A model generated the notes under the pieces. It saw only the letters and a list, made by a program, of their open reading frames with translations. It was not told the DNA's origin and made no database searches. DNA of 64,000 nt from Segetibacter sp. 3557_3 (GTDB lineage Bacteria > Bacteroidota > Bacteroidia > Chitinophagales > Chitinophagaceae), in contig NZ_SMSK01000008.1 in the NCBI RefSeq assembly GCF_004354985.1, positions 1 through 64,000 of the forward strand, given 5' to 3'. Shown piece by piece: positions 9,026-18,220 of the stretch. The position numbers and the translations under genes were made by a program. Position 1 is the stretch's first letter; each line of letters begins with the position of its first letter.

Positions 9026-9559
9026 GAGCGGTGCGGGTTGAAGTTAATAATACCGGTGTGTAGCTAGAAGTTCAAATTGCTTGCCGCAAGACCAACAACT
9101 GATTCGATATTTTGCAATCTTGTCATTCCCGAACACTAAAATTATAGTGGGTAAAATAATCTACACCACTAAGTAATCCAAAACTCCTGATCTCACAACC
9201 AATTGCAATTCAGAAGGATCGCGAGTGTAGGTTGTAAACGCAGGAACCCACCAGCCACAATGCAGATCGAACAAACCGCGTCCTTTCTTTTTTTGTTGAC
9301 GGGCAGTTTATGTTCATGCAACATCGTTGCTACGCTCAGTTTATCGGTAGATTCATTGTTCATCTTCAGTTTTAAATAAAGGCATCTCACCTGGTGGCAA
9401 AGATTTCAATGCACTTACGAAAGATTTTACCGAATACACGTCCATCCGAATATAAAATCTAAATTAGCGGCTTGTAATTGAGCTGGTTACAATAAAGCCA
9501 ATAGCGGAATAAAAATTGCGGTAAAACGCATTCATTTTTCAAAACTCATCTGACGTGCT
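9026..9559. other. Intergenic region between divergent genes, with a degenerate repeat
   Basis: 534 bases between the SdiA-type lipoprotein gene (minus) and doxX (plus). It must contain both promoters, but I find no strong -33/-7 match. The only recognisable structure is one copy of the degenerate repeat family at 9287-9333. A 65-codon minus-strand reading frame over 9193-9390 follows that repeat and is not credible as a gene. Confidence 0.6.
9287..9333 (-). repeat. Degenerate intergenic repeat, copy 1 of 4
   Basis: On the minus strand this copy reads GTAGCAACGATG, then CAT, then CTGCCCGTCAACAAAAAAAG. It aligns without gaps to the copy at 34753-34799 with about two thirds identity, and also to the copies at 28542-28588 and 19400-19449. 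A block AACTGAAGATGAAC precedes it by about 25 bases, as AACTAAAGATGAAC does directly in copy 2. Confidence 0.55.
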
Positions 9560-9976
9560 ATGAAAAGATTGTTTAACACTGCTCCTAATCCTGACCTGCT
9601 GAACCTGTGGCTATTTATCTTCAGGATTGCGATTGGTGTACTGATGTTGATACACGGCTGGCCAAAGTTTCAAACATTAATGCTTGGTAATATACAATTT
9701 GCTGATCCTATAGGTCTTGGCCCTGGACTTACCCTTGGGCTTGTCGTTTTTGCAGAGGTACTGTGCTCTATCCTTATCATCATAGGTTTTGCAACACGCC
9801 TTGCCGCAATTGTACTTATCATCAACATGGCCGTAGCATTTTTTGTCGTTCACGGTAGCGACCCGCTGCCGAAAAAAGAACTTGCCCTGCTCTACCTGCT
9901 CATCTACATTACCTTGCTGGTAACTGGAAGTGGTAAATACGGTGTCGACTCACAACTCAGTAAAAAACGTCGCTAA
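9560..9976 (+). CDS. DoxX family membrane protein
   Basis: 138 residues with four hydrophobic segments (about 15-35, 55-75, 78-97 and 105-123), the usual size and topology of DoxX-like proteins. Family features are FRIAIGVLMLIHGWPKF at the first helix and GFATRLAAIVLIINM in the third. DoxX proteins are inner-membrane proteins of varied and often unclear function, some linked to thiol or redox stress. It stands alone, convergent with argH 30 bases away, with no terminator hairpin visible between them. Confidence 0.88.
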   Translation: MKRLFNTAPNPDLLNLWLFIFRIAIGVLMLIHGWPKFQTLMLGNIQFADPIGLGPGLTLGLVVFAEVLCSILIIIGFATRLAAIVLIINMAVAFFVVHGSDPLPKKELALLYLLIYITLLVTGSGKYGVDSQLSKKRR

Positions 9977-10006
9977 AATCCATATCTGCAAAACTGTTGT
10001 GGTAGG

Positions 10007-11341
10007 CTAATCTTTCAGCAGTTCACCAATCGCATGGTGATATTGATCGAAGCCAAAGGAGTCAATAGCCTGTTGCATCATATTGTTGATCTCGGCTGTG
10101 CCGATATTACCAATACTGCCCTCATGAGTATGGTGCACCTGGGTTGAGTAATCAAAGTTCCCAGACTCAATGGCGAGGCCGATCTTTTTGTACGCATCCC
10201 TGAAAGGCGTACCCTCAAGCACCAGTTTGTTTACTTCTTCTACGCTAAACAGGTATTTGTACTTTTCATCGCTCAGTATGCCTTCTTTAACACTGATGTT
10301 GCTCATCATCAGGTGCATCATGTCAAGACAATCATTAATCGTTTCAATTGCGGGAAAGAGGTTCTCCTTTAGCAGTTGAAAGTCGCGGTGATAACCGGAG
10401 GGAAGATTGGTGGTAAGCAGGGTGATATCATTTGGTAGTGCCTGCAGTTGATTGCACTTGGCCCTGATAAGTTCAAAAACATCAGGATTTTTCTTGTGCG
10501 GCATAATTGACGAGCCCGTTGTAAGCTCATCCGGAAAGGAAATGAAACCAAAGTTCTGGTTCATGTACAGGCAGCAATCCATGCTTAACTTATTCAGCGT
10601 AGCAGCAACATTACTGATAGCCTGGGCAACGATTCGTTCAGTTTTGCCCCTGCTCATCTGCGCATAAACCACATTGTAATTAAGCGCATCAAAACCCAGC
10701 AATTTCGTTGTTAACGTACGGTTTAATGGAAACGAAGAACCATAACCTGCGGCAGACCCCAGCGGATTTTTATTTACCACCTTGTAAGCGGATTGTAATG
10801 TCAGTACATCATCCACCAGGCTTTCTGCATAGGCGCCCAGCCACAGTCCGAAAGAAGAAGGCATAGCAAGTTGCAAATGCGTATAACCAGGCAATAGGTG
10901 CTGCTTGTGTTGCTCGCTTTTTTCCTGGAGCAGGTCGAACAGCTTGCGGATATGTTCTACCATTTCCTCTATTGAACTCCGGAGAAACAACTTCAGGTCA
11001 ACCAGCACCTGGTCGTTCCGGCTTCTCCCGCTATGTACCTTTTTCCCAACTTCTCCCAGTCTTCGGGTCAGCAAGAGCTCTACCTGCGAGTGAACGTCTT
11101 CTACACCTTCTTCAAGTTCGAAATTGCCGGATGCTATTTCGCGGTGGATACTTTTAAGCTCACGTGCAAGTATGTCGAGCTCACCGGTAGTCAGCAGGCC
11201 GATGCTCTCCAACATTTGAATGTGCGCCAGCGAACCCTGCACATCAAAGGCTGCAAGATACAGGTCCATCGCACGGTCGTTACCAACGGTAAACTTTTCA
11301 ACAGCCTCGGAAACGTTTGTATTTTTTTGCCAGAGTTTCAT
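10007..11341 (-). CDS. argH: Argininosuccinate lyase
   Basis: 444 residues. It splits argininosuccinate into arginine and fumarate, the last step of arginine synthesis. The fumarase/aspartase superfamily signature GSSIMPHKKNPD is intact and includes the catalytic-loop serine. Other conserved blocks are VHSGRSRNDQV and PGYTHLQLAMP. It is the last gene of the arginine cluster, 105 bases after the M20 deacylase gene, a larger gap than most in the cluster, so it may have some transcription of its own. Confidence 0.97.
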   Translation of the reverse strand: MKLWQKNTNVSEAVEKFTVGNDRAMDLYLAAFDVQGSLAHIQMLESIGLLTTGELDILARELKSIHREIASGNFELEEGVEDVHSQVELLLTRRLGEVGKKVHSGRSRNDQVLVDLKLFLRSSIEEMVEHIRKLFDLLQEKSEQHKQHLLPGYTHLQLAMPSSFGLWLGAYAESLVDDVLTLQSAYKVVNKNPLGSAAGYGSSFPLNRTLTTKLLGFDALNYNVVYAQMSRGKTERIVAQAISNVAATLNKLSMDCCLYMNQNFGFISFPDELTTGSSIMPHKKNPDVFELIRAKCNQLQALPNDITLLTTNLPSGYHRDFQLLKENLFPAIETINDCLDMMHLMMSNISVKEGILSDEKYKYLFSVEEVNKLVLEGTPFRDAYKKIGLAIESGNFDYSTQVHHTHEGSIGNIGTAEINNMMQQAIDSFGFDQYHHAIGELLKD

Positions 11342-11446
11342 AGTGTGGGTTTAATTAAGCAGCTCTTTGTGTGAATGCGCAAATGTAAGTGCAGGCAAAC
11401 AAGTTAGTGGTGTCAACCTTCGCATGCAGGAATACAAACAACCGTA

Positions 11447-12553
11447 TTATAGAACAGCCTCAAGGGTTTCAATATAGCGGTCGATGCCGTTCCTGATTTC
11501 TTCAAGAAAAATGAATTCATCGGCGGTATGACTTCTGGCGCTATCTCCCGGACCATACTTTAGCGTTGGTACGGGCAGCAGGGCTTTATCGCTGCTGGTT
11601 GGCGAACCATAACATGCCCCGCCCAGTGCTATACCGGCCCTCACCAGCGGATGAGCCTGGCTGATCGCTGTTGCCCGCATCCGCATGCTTCTTGGAGTTA
11701 CTTCACAATCCACATGTTTCCGGATAATTGCAAGCACTTCTTCGTGCGAATAACTTTCGATAATTCTCACATCAACAACAAAGCGGCAGATTGCGGGTAC
11801 CATATTATGTGCCTTGTTTTCCGTTTCTACAACCGTAACGCTCATCTTTACCGGCCCCAACCATTCGCTTACCTTTTCAAACCGGTATGTTCTAAACCAA
11901 TCTATGGCAGTAATCGCCTTGTAAATGGCGTTTTCGCCTTCTTCCCTTGCTGCATGACCGGCTTTGCCGTTTGCCACGCAATCCAGTACCATCAACCCTT
12001 TTTCTACAATCGCAAGGTTCATCAATGTGGGTTCGCCAACGATCGCACACGATCCGGTTGTTACATCGGGATTAAATGCGTTGTGGGTCACTTCGCGAAA
12101 ACGGGCTTCCTTCAACAGGGCTTCAATCCCATTGTATCCACTCACTTCCTCCTCTGCCGATGCCGCCAGCACCAGGTTATAAGCGAGCCCGTTGTGAGAG
12201 TAAAAGTGTAAGAAAGTGGCAATCAGGCTAACCAGGCAGCCACCTGCGTCGTTGCTACCTAATCCAAACAATTTTCCATCGTTTACAATCGGACTAAACG
12301 GATCGTTAGTGTATTGTGGATTCGGTTTAACAGTATCGTGATGTGAGTTTAAAAGTATAGATGGTTTTGAAGGATCGAAATACCGGTTAACTGCCCAAAT
12401 ATTATTCAGATGGCGTTGAGTGGATATCCCTTTTTGTTCTAAAAAGTTTACCAATACGGCAGCTGTTCCGTCTTCACTTCTCGAGAATGAGGGAACGCTG
12501 ATAAGGTCTTTTATTAGGCGAACTGCATCTTCGTATAGTAAGTCACGGCTCAT
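11447..12553 (-). CDS. argE: M20 family N-acyl-ornithine deacylase (ArgE-type)
   Basis: 368 residues. It should remove the N-acyl group (acetyl or succinyl) from acylcitrulline or acylornithine. M20 zinc-peptidase motifs are present: LLNSHHDTVKP (H71/H72-D73), LGSNDAGG (bridging Asp), ASAEEEVSG (catalytic and ligand Glu) and the C-terminal SHTADEF ligand histidine. It overlaps argB by four bases, so the two are translationally coupled. Because the pathway here carries the carbamoyltransferase of the acyl-ornithine type, the natural substrate is probably N-acyl-citrulline. That is inferred from context. Confidence 0.9.
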   Translation of the reverse strand: MSRDLLYEDAVRLIKDLISVPSFSRSEDGTAAVLVNFLEQKGISTQRHLNNIWAVNRYFDPSKPSILLNSHHDTVKPNPQYTNDPFSPIVNDGKLFGLGSNDAGGCLVSLIATFLHFYSHNGLAYNLVLAASAEEEVSGYNGIEALLKEARFREVTHNAFNPDVTTGSCAIVGEPTLMNLAIVEKGLMVLDCVANGKAGHAAREEGENAIYKAITAIDWFRTYRFEKVSEWLGPVKMSVTVVETENKAHNMVPAICRFVVDVRIIESYSHEEVLAIIRKHVDCEVTPRSMRMRATAISQAHPLVRAGIALGGACYGSPTSSDKALLPVPTLKYGPGDSARSHTADEFIFLEEIRNGIDRYIETLEAVL

Positions 12554-13389
12554 GTGTTTTGAATAAGGGTTCCAACGGTATGCGCCGAAGTATTTTGCAC
12601 CAGATCATTTGCGTGGCCGATCAGTACTTCTTTAACCCCCGCGTCTATTGCAGCAAATGCATTGTCGAGTTTAGGAAGAATGCCGGCAAACAACCTGTTG
12701 GCAGCAAGTAACTCCGCATACTTCAGCTTTGTAATGCTGTTGATTACGGAGTTTTCATCATCAACGTTTTCCAGTACACCCTTCTTTTCAAAGCAATAAA
12801 GTAACCGGACATGATAAGTTGAAGAAAGTGCTACTGCAAGCGACGAGGCAATCGTATCTGCGTTGGTGTTTAAGATATGGCCCTGGGTATCGTGTGTGAG
12901 TGGGGCAAAAACGGGGAGTAAACCCATAGACATAAACCGGCTCAGAATATCAACATTGATATCAGCTGCAGCTACGTCTCCAACCCATCCAAAATCTACC
13001 TCCTTCACCGGCCGCTTTACTGCCGGGATGAGATTAGCATCCGCACCGGTAAGTCCGACAGCGTTGATGCCGGCGCTTTGAAGTCGCGCTACAATTTGCT
13101 TGTTTACCAGGCCGCCATAAACCATAGTAACCAGGTTTATCGTATCATCATCGGTAATACGTCGGCCATTTACATAATTTGACCTGATCCCAAGCTTATC
13201 GCCGATGTTGGTGGCTATCTTACCCCCACCATGAACAAGTATAAATGCAGAGCTTTCATTTTTATTTACTGCTATTGAGAGGTTAGCTAAGAATAAGCTC
13301 AAAGCATCCTCATCATCTATAACGTTGCCGCCGATTTTGATAACATATGCGCTTTGCCCCGCGGGGCGATCCCCTGGTAATTGACTCAT
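12550..13389 (-). CDS. argB: N-acylglutamate kinase (ArgB)
   Basis: 279 residues of the amino-acid kinase fold. It phosphorylates N-acetyl- or N-succinylglutamate in the second step of the pathway. Visible motifs are VIKIGGNVIDDED at the N-terminus, ILVHGGGK (substrate/ATP loop) and NTNADTIASSLAVAL. The stop overlaps the argE start. The argF' gene lies 27 bases upstream, consistent with an operon. Which acyl group is used cannot be read from the sequence. Confidence 0.93.
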   Translation of the reverse strand: MSQLPGDRPAGQSAYVIKIGGNVIDDEDALSLFLANLSIAVNKNESSAFILVHGGGKIATNIGDKLGIRSNYVNGRRITDDDTINLVTMVYGGLVNKQIVARLQSAGINAVGLTGADANLIPAVKRPVKEVDFGWVGDVAAADINVDILSRFMSMGLLPVFAPLTHDTQGHILNTNADTIASSLAVALSSTYHVRLLYCFEKKGVLENVDDENSVINSITKLKYAELLAANRLFAGILPKLDNAFAAIDAGVKEVLIGHANDLVQNTSAHTVGTLIQNT

Positions 13390-13416
13390 TATTTTTTATT
13401 CAGAATAATTAAGCAC

Positions 13417-14433
13417 TTAAGGATTAGCTGCGAGTATGTTCCTGATGACAGCTTGCGCGGCCCATACCCTGTTGCCTGCCTGTTGCGTTACAATACTATT
13501 AGGGCTGTCGAGTATAGCATCGCTAAGCTCTACATTTCTACGCACAGGCAAGCAATGCATCACTTTCGCGTCATTCGTAAGTTGCAGCTTTTCAGGAGTA
13601 AGCATCCATCGGTCATCACTGCATTTAATCTTACCATAGTCGTTGTAGGTGCTCCAGTTTTTAACGTACACAAAGTCAGTATCCCTTAGTGCAGCATCCT
13701 GGTCATGCGTGACAACTGCACCAGCGGTAAACTGTTCTGCAAGTTCATATGCTTCAGGATGGGTAATGGTGAAGTCGGCCTCTCCCCATGCATTTACCCA
13801 TTGAGCAAACGAATTGGCTACACATTGCGGTAATGGCTTTACATGTGGTGCCCACGTTAACACCACCCGGGGTCGGCGGTTCTGAATTGCCGTAGTTGCA
13901 AGCTGCTCTCTTATGGTTATAATATCGGTAAGACTTTGCAGCGGATGTAATGTGGCACTTTCAAGGCTGATTACAGGAACACCAGCATACCTGATAAACT
14001 GGCTGATGTACATCTCGCTATAGTCTTCCTCCCTGTTTTTTAAGGATGGAAAGGTTCGGATGCAAAGCATGTCGAAGTAACTGCCCAGGATTGGCGCAGC
14101 GTCTTTCACGTGCTCAACCGTATTCCCGTTCATTACAGCACCTTCTTCAAACTCCAGTGCCCAGCCGTCTTTATCCACATTAAAAACGATGGCCTCCATA
14201 CCAAGGTTTTGTGCAGCAACCTGCGTACTCAGCCTTGTTCGTAAGCTTGGATTCAGGAATAACAATCCAATGCGTTTGTTGGTTCCAACATGCTTATCAA
14301 CAAAAGGGTTGGCTTTATAGTACAGTGCCTGGTCCACCAATTTGTTGATGTCGCTTACATCAGAAGCAGCAATAAATTGCCTTGTAGGACCACTGTTACT
14401 GCCTGGTGTAGAATTGACATCCTGGTTTGTCAT
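13417..14433 (-). CDS. argF': N-acyl-L-ornithine carbamoyltransferase (ArgF' type)
   Basis: 338 residues. It transfers carbamoyl phosphate to N-acetyl- or N-succinylornithine. The carbamoyl-phosphate loop reads NPSLRTR rather than the STRTR of ordinary ornithine carbamoyltransferases, and the catalytic block is MHCLPVRRNVE. Both fit the acyl-ornithine branch. The substrate-selecting loop reads MNGNTVEHVKDA. If Val106 is the position known as Glu92 in acetyl-type and Pro90 in succinyl-type enzymes, a succinyl substrate is favoured; that alignment is from memory. Gaps to argB (27 bases) and argD (141 bases) are free of terminators. Confidence 0.92.
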   Translation of the reverse strand: MTNQDVNSTPGSNSGPTRQFIAASDVSDINKLVDQALYYKANPFVDKHVGTNKRIGLLFLNPSLRTRLSTQVAAQNLGMEAIVFNVDKDGWALEFEEGAVMNGNTVEHVKDAAPILGSYFDMLCIRTFPSLKNREEDYSEMYISQFIRYAGVPVISLESATLHPLQSLTDIITIREQLATTAIQNRRPRVVLTWAPHVKPLPQCVANSFAQWVNAWGEADFTITHPEAYELAEQFTAGAVVTHDQDAALRDTDFVYVKNWSTYNDYGKIKCSDDRWMLTPEKLQLTNDAKVMHCLPVRRNVELSDAILDSPNSIVTQQAGNRVWAAQAVIRNILAANP

Positions 14434-14574
14434 CTAAATACGGGTTTAAACATGAGAATTACACTGAACTGCGGTTCATAACTGAGCAGTATTAAACGGA
14501 GAGAATAGCTTTCTGTGTTCAGGCAGCTAAGTCATTTTTGCGCTTACCTTAATTTTACTTGAGCGCATTTACAC

Positions 14575-15744
14575 TCAACTCGCTGTTGCAGCAGCTGGCC
14601 TGAGTACCGTAATTGCTGCTTCCAGTGCTTCAAGAAAGTGATCAGCCTGTTCCCTGGTAAGCGCAAGTGAAGGCAGCAACCGGATAACATTTGGTTTTGC
14701 TTCGCCGGTAAAAATATGGTGATTGTACAAGAGATTATTCTTGAGTTGCTTTAGGTCTTCGGGTACATCAAATCCAATCATCAATCCACGTCCCCGCACG
14801 TTTTTAATTTCGTCCATCTCATTTAACGCGTTCATCAGGTAGGTGCCGGTTTGTTCGGCAGCAGTTACCAGGTTCTCCTCTTCAATGACTTCAAGTACGG
14901 CAAGGGCAGCGGCACACGCAAGGTGGTTTCCCCCGAAAGTGGTACCCAACATACCATGTTGCGGTTTTATGTGTGGCGCAATCAAGATACCACCGATCGG
15001 GTAGCCATTACCCATGCCTTTTGCCATAGAGTAGATATCGGCATTTACGCCTGCATGATCATGCGAGAAGAAAAGCCCGCTTCTTCCATAACCACATTGA
15101 ACGCTATCGGCGATAAAGACCGCACCATAGCTATCGCATAATGAACGGATTGCTTGTAAAAACTCATCCGAAGCAATAACAATTCCGCCAACTCCCTGTA
15201 TACCTTCCACGATCACCGATGAAATTTCATCACCCATCTCATCAAAACACTTCTTCAGTGCATCAACATCATTAAAGGGCAGAAAGATAACGTTATCGGT
15301 TTCGTTTACGGGGGCAACGATTTTTGGATTATCCGTAACGGCAACGGCAAGCGATGTTCTGCCGTGAAAAGATTTCGAGAAAGCAATCACCTTCTTCCGG
15401 CCATTGTGAAATGAGGCTAGTTTTAGGGCATTTTCGTTAGCCTCTGCTCCGCTATTACAGAGAAAAAGCTGGTAGTCCGGTTTTTGACTTAACTGAACCA
15501 GCTTTTCTGCAAGCTGTTGTTGTAAGGGGATTTTTACCGAGTTGGAATAAAAAGCAATCTGGTGCAATTGGTCTTCTATGCGGCGAACCCAATGTGGATG
15601 TGTATGTCCAATACTTATAACAGCGTGTCCTCCATACATATCGAGGTATTGTACGCCTTTATCGTCCCATACGTAAGAGCCGTCGGCCTTGCATATGGTA
15701 ATGTTGTTGATCGGATAAACATCAAAGAGATTCATAGTATTCAC
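14575..15744 (-). CDS. argD: N-acylornithine aminotransferase
   Basis: 389 residues, class III PLP aminotransferase. It converts N-acylglutamate semialdehyde to N-acylornithine. The PLP lysine is in SMAKGMGNGYPIGG, the phosphate-binding block is CNSGAEANENALKLA, and the Asp contacting the pyridine nitrogen lies in VFIADSVQCGYGR. It lies in order between argC and argF' and has the family's usual length. Confidence 0.95.
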   Translation of the reverse strand: MNTMNLFDVYPINNITICKADGSYVWDDKGVQYLDMYGGHAVISIGHTHPHWVRRIEDQLHQIAFYSNSVKIPLQQQLAEKLVQLSQKPDYQLFLCNSGAEANENALKLASFHNGRKKVIAFSKSFHGRTSLAVAVTDNPKIVAPVNETDNVIFLPFNDVDALKKCFDEMGDEISSVIVEGIQGVGGIVIASDEFLQAIRSLCDSYGAVFIADSVQCGYGRSGLFFSHDHAGVNADIYSMAKGMGNGYPIGGILIAPHIKPQHGMLGTTFGGNHLACAAALAVLEVIEEENLVTAAEQTGTYLMNALNEMDEIKNVRGRGLMIGFDVPEDLKQLKNNLLYNHHIFTGEAKPNVIRLLPSLALTREQADHFLEALEAAITVLRPAAATAS

Positions 15745-15806
15745 CCGGTGGGATTTGTTTTATGGGTTGATAATCGATTGTGATCTGGGCCGGAGTCATC
15801 CGGATA

Positions 15807-16862
15807 CTAAAAAGCGTTTGCTTTTAGCCTTATGCCCGCGCCTTCATCAAGTCCAAACATGAGGTTCATATTTTGTACCGCCTGGCCACTGGCGCCTTTT
15901 ACAAGGTTGTCGATAGTGGAATGAACGACAATTTTCTGCTGCACTTTTTCAACGTGTACCAGGCACTTGTTGGTGTTTACTACTTGTTTCATATCCACCA
16001 TTTTTTCACTCACGAAAGTAAACGGCTGATCCTTGTAGAAGGCCTGGTATAAGGCATTCACCTCATGTTCGGCAAGGGTACAGTCAAGGGTTGAGCTAAT
16101 GTATATGCCCCTGGTGAAATCGCCCCTCCATGGTACAAAGTGGAGTCCTTTACTGCTGGTTAACGCATTCTGGAAATCAGGCTGCAACTGTTGTAGCGAC
16201 TGGCTGATTTCTTTAACATGCTGGTGTTGTAACCCCTTATATGCTTGTATGTTATTAGCGCGCCAGCTGAAATGCGAGGTCGGTGAAAGGGATTGGCCCG
16301 CACCTGTACTGCCTGTTATACCGGTAGAATATACGTCCGTCAACAACCCTGCAGAAGCAAGTGGCAGTAGCCCCAATTGAATGGAAGTAGCAAAACAGCC
16401 GGGATTAGCCACATATTTAGCCGTGCGGATTTCAGCCTTATTCAATTCCGGTAATCCGTAAATAAAAGGCGTGTCGAGGAAAGTCGGCCTGACACCATTA
16501 ACGTGTAACCGGAAATCCTGCGATAGATCTATAATGCGTATTCCTCCAGTCTTACCGGAATTTTCCGGAGCATTCAGGAACTGTTTAGCATCACCGTGAC
16601 CAACACACAGAAACAGTACGTCTGCATAAGCAGCGAAAGTGTCAGTTAGTTCCTCTTCCCCGGTAAAGTTTAAACCGGTTTCACCAACAAGGTCAGCATG
16701 AACGTCTGATACAGGTTTTCCAGCATTGCTTTTACTAAGTACAAAGGCAATCTCTACATCAGGGTGATTTATCAAGATACGGATCAGTTCGCCTCCTGTA
16801 TATCCTGCTCCACCAATGATGCCGACCCGTACCTTACTTTGTTGAGATGCATATTCCGCCAT
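15807..16862 (-). CDS. argC: N-acyl-gamma-glutamyl-phosphate reductase
   Basis: 351 residues. It reduces N-acylglutamyl phosphate to the semialdehyde with NADPH. The Rossmann motif GIIGGAGYTGGELIR is at the N-terminus. The catalytic cysteine is in VANPGCFATS, with the conserved GITGSTGAGQS downstream. It sits 62 bases upstream of argD and 72 bases after argG in the cluster. Confidence 0.96.
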   Translation of the reverse strand: MAEYASQQSKVRVGIIGGAGYTGGELIRILINHPDVEIAFVLSKSNAGKPVSDVHADLVGETGLNFTGEEELTDTFAAYADVLFLCVGHGDAKQFLNAPENSGKTGGIRIIDLSQDFRLHVNGVRPTFLDTPFIYGLPELNKAEIRTAKYVANPGCFATSIQLGLLPLASAGLLTDVYSTGITGSTGAGQSLSPTSHFSWRANNIQAYKGLQHQHVKEISQSLQQLQPDFQNALTSSKGLHFVPWRGDFTRGIYISSTLDCTLAEHEVNALYQAFYKDQPFTFVSEKMVDMKQVVNTNKCLVHVEKVQQKIVVHSTIDNLVKGASGQAVQNMNLMFGLDEGAGIRLKANAF

Positions 16863-16934
16863 TTAGATAAATGATTGGTTTGTGAAAAATCAGGGCCTTA
16901 TTGTACCCGCGGTTACATAAGGCGAACGCGTTGA

Positions 16935-18200
16935 CTAATGTTGCACGTGGTGTGGTTCGGCAGCATCTTTTACCTGGTGCCAGATCATTGTTTGATTGCC
17001 AAAGATCTTGGAGAAACCACGCACGTCTTCACCTGTCCATCCATTGTTCATTTCGCCATATTTACCAAATGCACTATTCATTAAGTCATACTTCGATTCA
17101 ACACCACCAACAAGAAAATGGTAAGGCATAAGTTTGACAAACACTGTTCCGGTAACGTTCTTTTGGGTGTTTTTCAGGAAAGCCTCAATGTCGCGCATAA
17201 CCGGATCGAGGATCTGACCTTCGTGTAACCAATTGCCATAGAACAAGGCCAGCTGATCTTTCCAGTTGAGCTGCCACTTGGTAAGCACATGCTTTTCTAA
17301 AGCGTGGTGTGCTTTGATGATCACCATTGGTGCAGCGGCTTCAAATCCTACCCGGCCTTTTATACCAATTATTGTATCGCCCACATGAATGTCTCTGCCG
17401 ATTCCAAATGGGCCGGCGATTTCCTGCAGGTGTTTAATCGCAAGTATCGGGCTTTCATAAGTGTGCCCGTTTACCCCTGTTAATTCGCCCTTTTCGAAGT
17501 GCAGCTGTACTTCTTCAGCGGTTGTTTTTGTAACCTGTGTGGGCCAGGCTTCTTCGGGCAACATACCATTTGAATGAAGGGTTTCTCTTCCGCCAACACT
17601 TGTACCCCATAATCCTTTATTGATTGAGTACATCGACTTTGAGAAATTCATATCTACATTCCGGCTTTGCAGGTATTCAATTTCCTGTTCGCGGCTGAGT
17701 TTGAGATCACGAATTGGTGTGATGATTTCGATACCAGGGATCATGATGTTAAAAATCATATCGAACCGAACCTGGTCGTTGCCGGCACCTGTGCTGCCAT
17801 GCGCTACCGCTTCGGCTTTCAATTCTTCAACATGATCAGAAATGTGCAATGCCTGGATCAGTCGTTCAGCACTTACGCTCAGCGGGTAGGTGTTGTTTTT
17901 TAGCACGTTGCCATACACCAGGTACCTGATGATGGTATCGTAATAACTTTCCTGTGCATCAACGGTTTTATGCGACTTAACACCAAGGTTATAAGCATGC
18001 CGTTCGATTTCGATCAGGTCGTCTTTGGTGAAGCCACCCGTATTTACAATAACGCTGTGGACCTCAAACCCGCGTTCTTCGGTAAGGTATTTTACACAGA
18101 AAGAAGTGTCCAAACCGCCGCTAAATCCCAACACCACTTTGGCGCCCGGGCCTAAGGGTGCAGGATGAACAGTTTGTTGTTGTTCAAATAAATTTGGCAT
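16935..18200 (-). CDS. argG: Argininosuccinate synthase
   Basis: 421 residues. It joins citrulline and aspartate using ATP. The PP-loop is VVLGFSGGLDTSFC and the citrulline/aspartate site includes HGSTGAGNDQVRFD. It is slightly longer than typical because of a C-terminal extension rich in His (residues after about 400). It follows the GNAT gene by 20 bases, so the two probably share a transcript. Confidence 0.96.
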   Translation of the reverse strand: MPNLFEQQQTVHPAPLGPGAKVVLGFSGGLDTSFCVKYLTEERGFEVHSVIVNTGGFTKDDLIEIERHAYNLGVKSHKTVDAQESYYDTIIRYLVYGNVLKNNTYPLSVSAERLIQALHISDHVEELKAEAVAHGSTGAGNDQVRFDMIFNIMIPGIEIITPIRDLKLSREQEIEYLQSRNVDMNFSKSMYSINKGLWGTSVGGRETLHSNGMLPEEAWPTQVTKTTAEEVQLHFEKGELTGVNGHTYESPILAIKHLQEIAGPFGIGRDIHVGDTIIGIKGRVGFEAAAPMVIIKAHHALEKHVLTKWQLNWKDQLALFYGNWLHEGQILDPVMRDIEAFLKNTQKNVTGTVFVKLMPYHFLVGGVESKYDLMNSAFGKYGEMNNGWTGEDVRGFSKIFGNQTMIWHQVKDAAEPHHVQH

Positions 18201-18220
18201 GTAATAACAGGTTGTACCGG

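Noticed and set aside
8279-9067. 262-codon plus-strand frame
   Set aside because: It is antisense to the SdiA-type lipoprotein gene and has no recognisable motif; a shadow frame.
9193-9390. 65-codon minus-strand frame
   Set aside because: It overlaps degenerate repeat copy 1. The protein similarity to other copies is explained by shared DNA.
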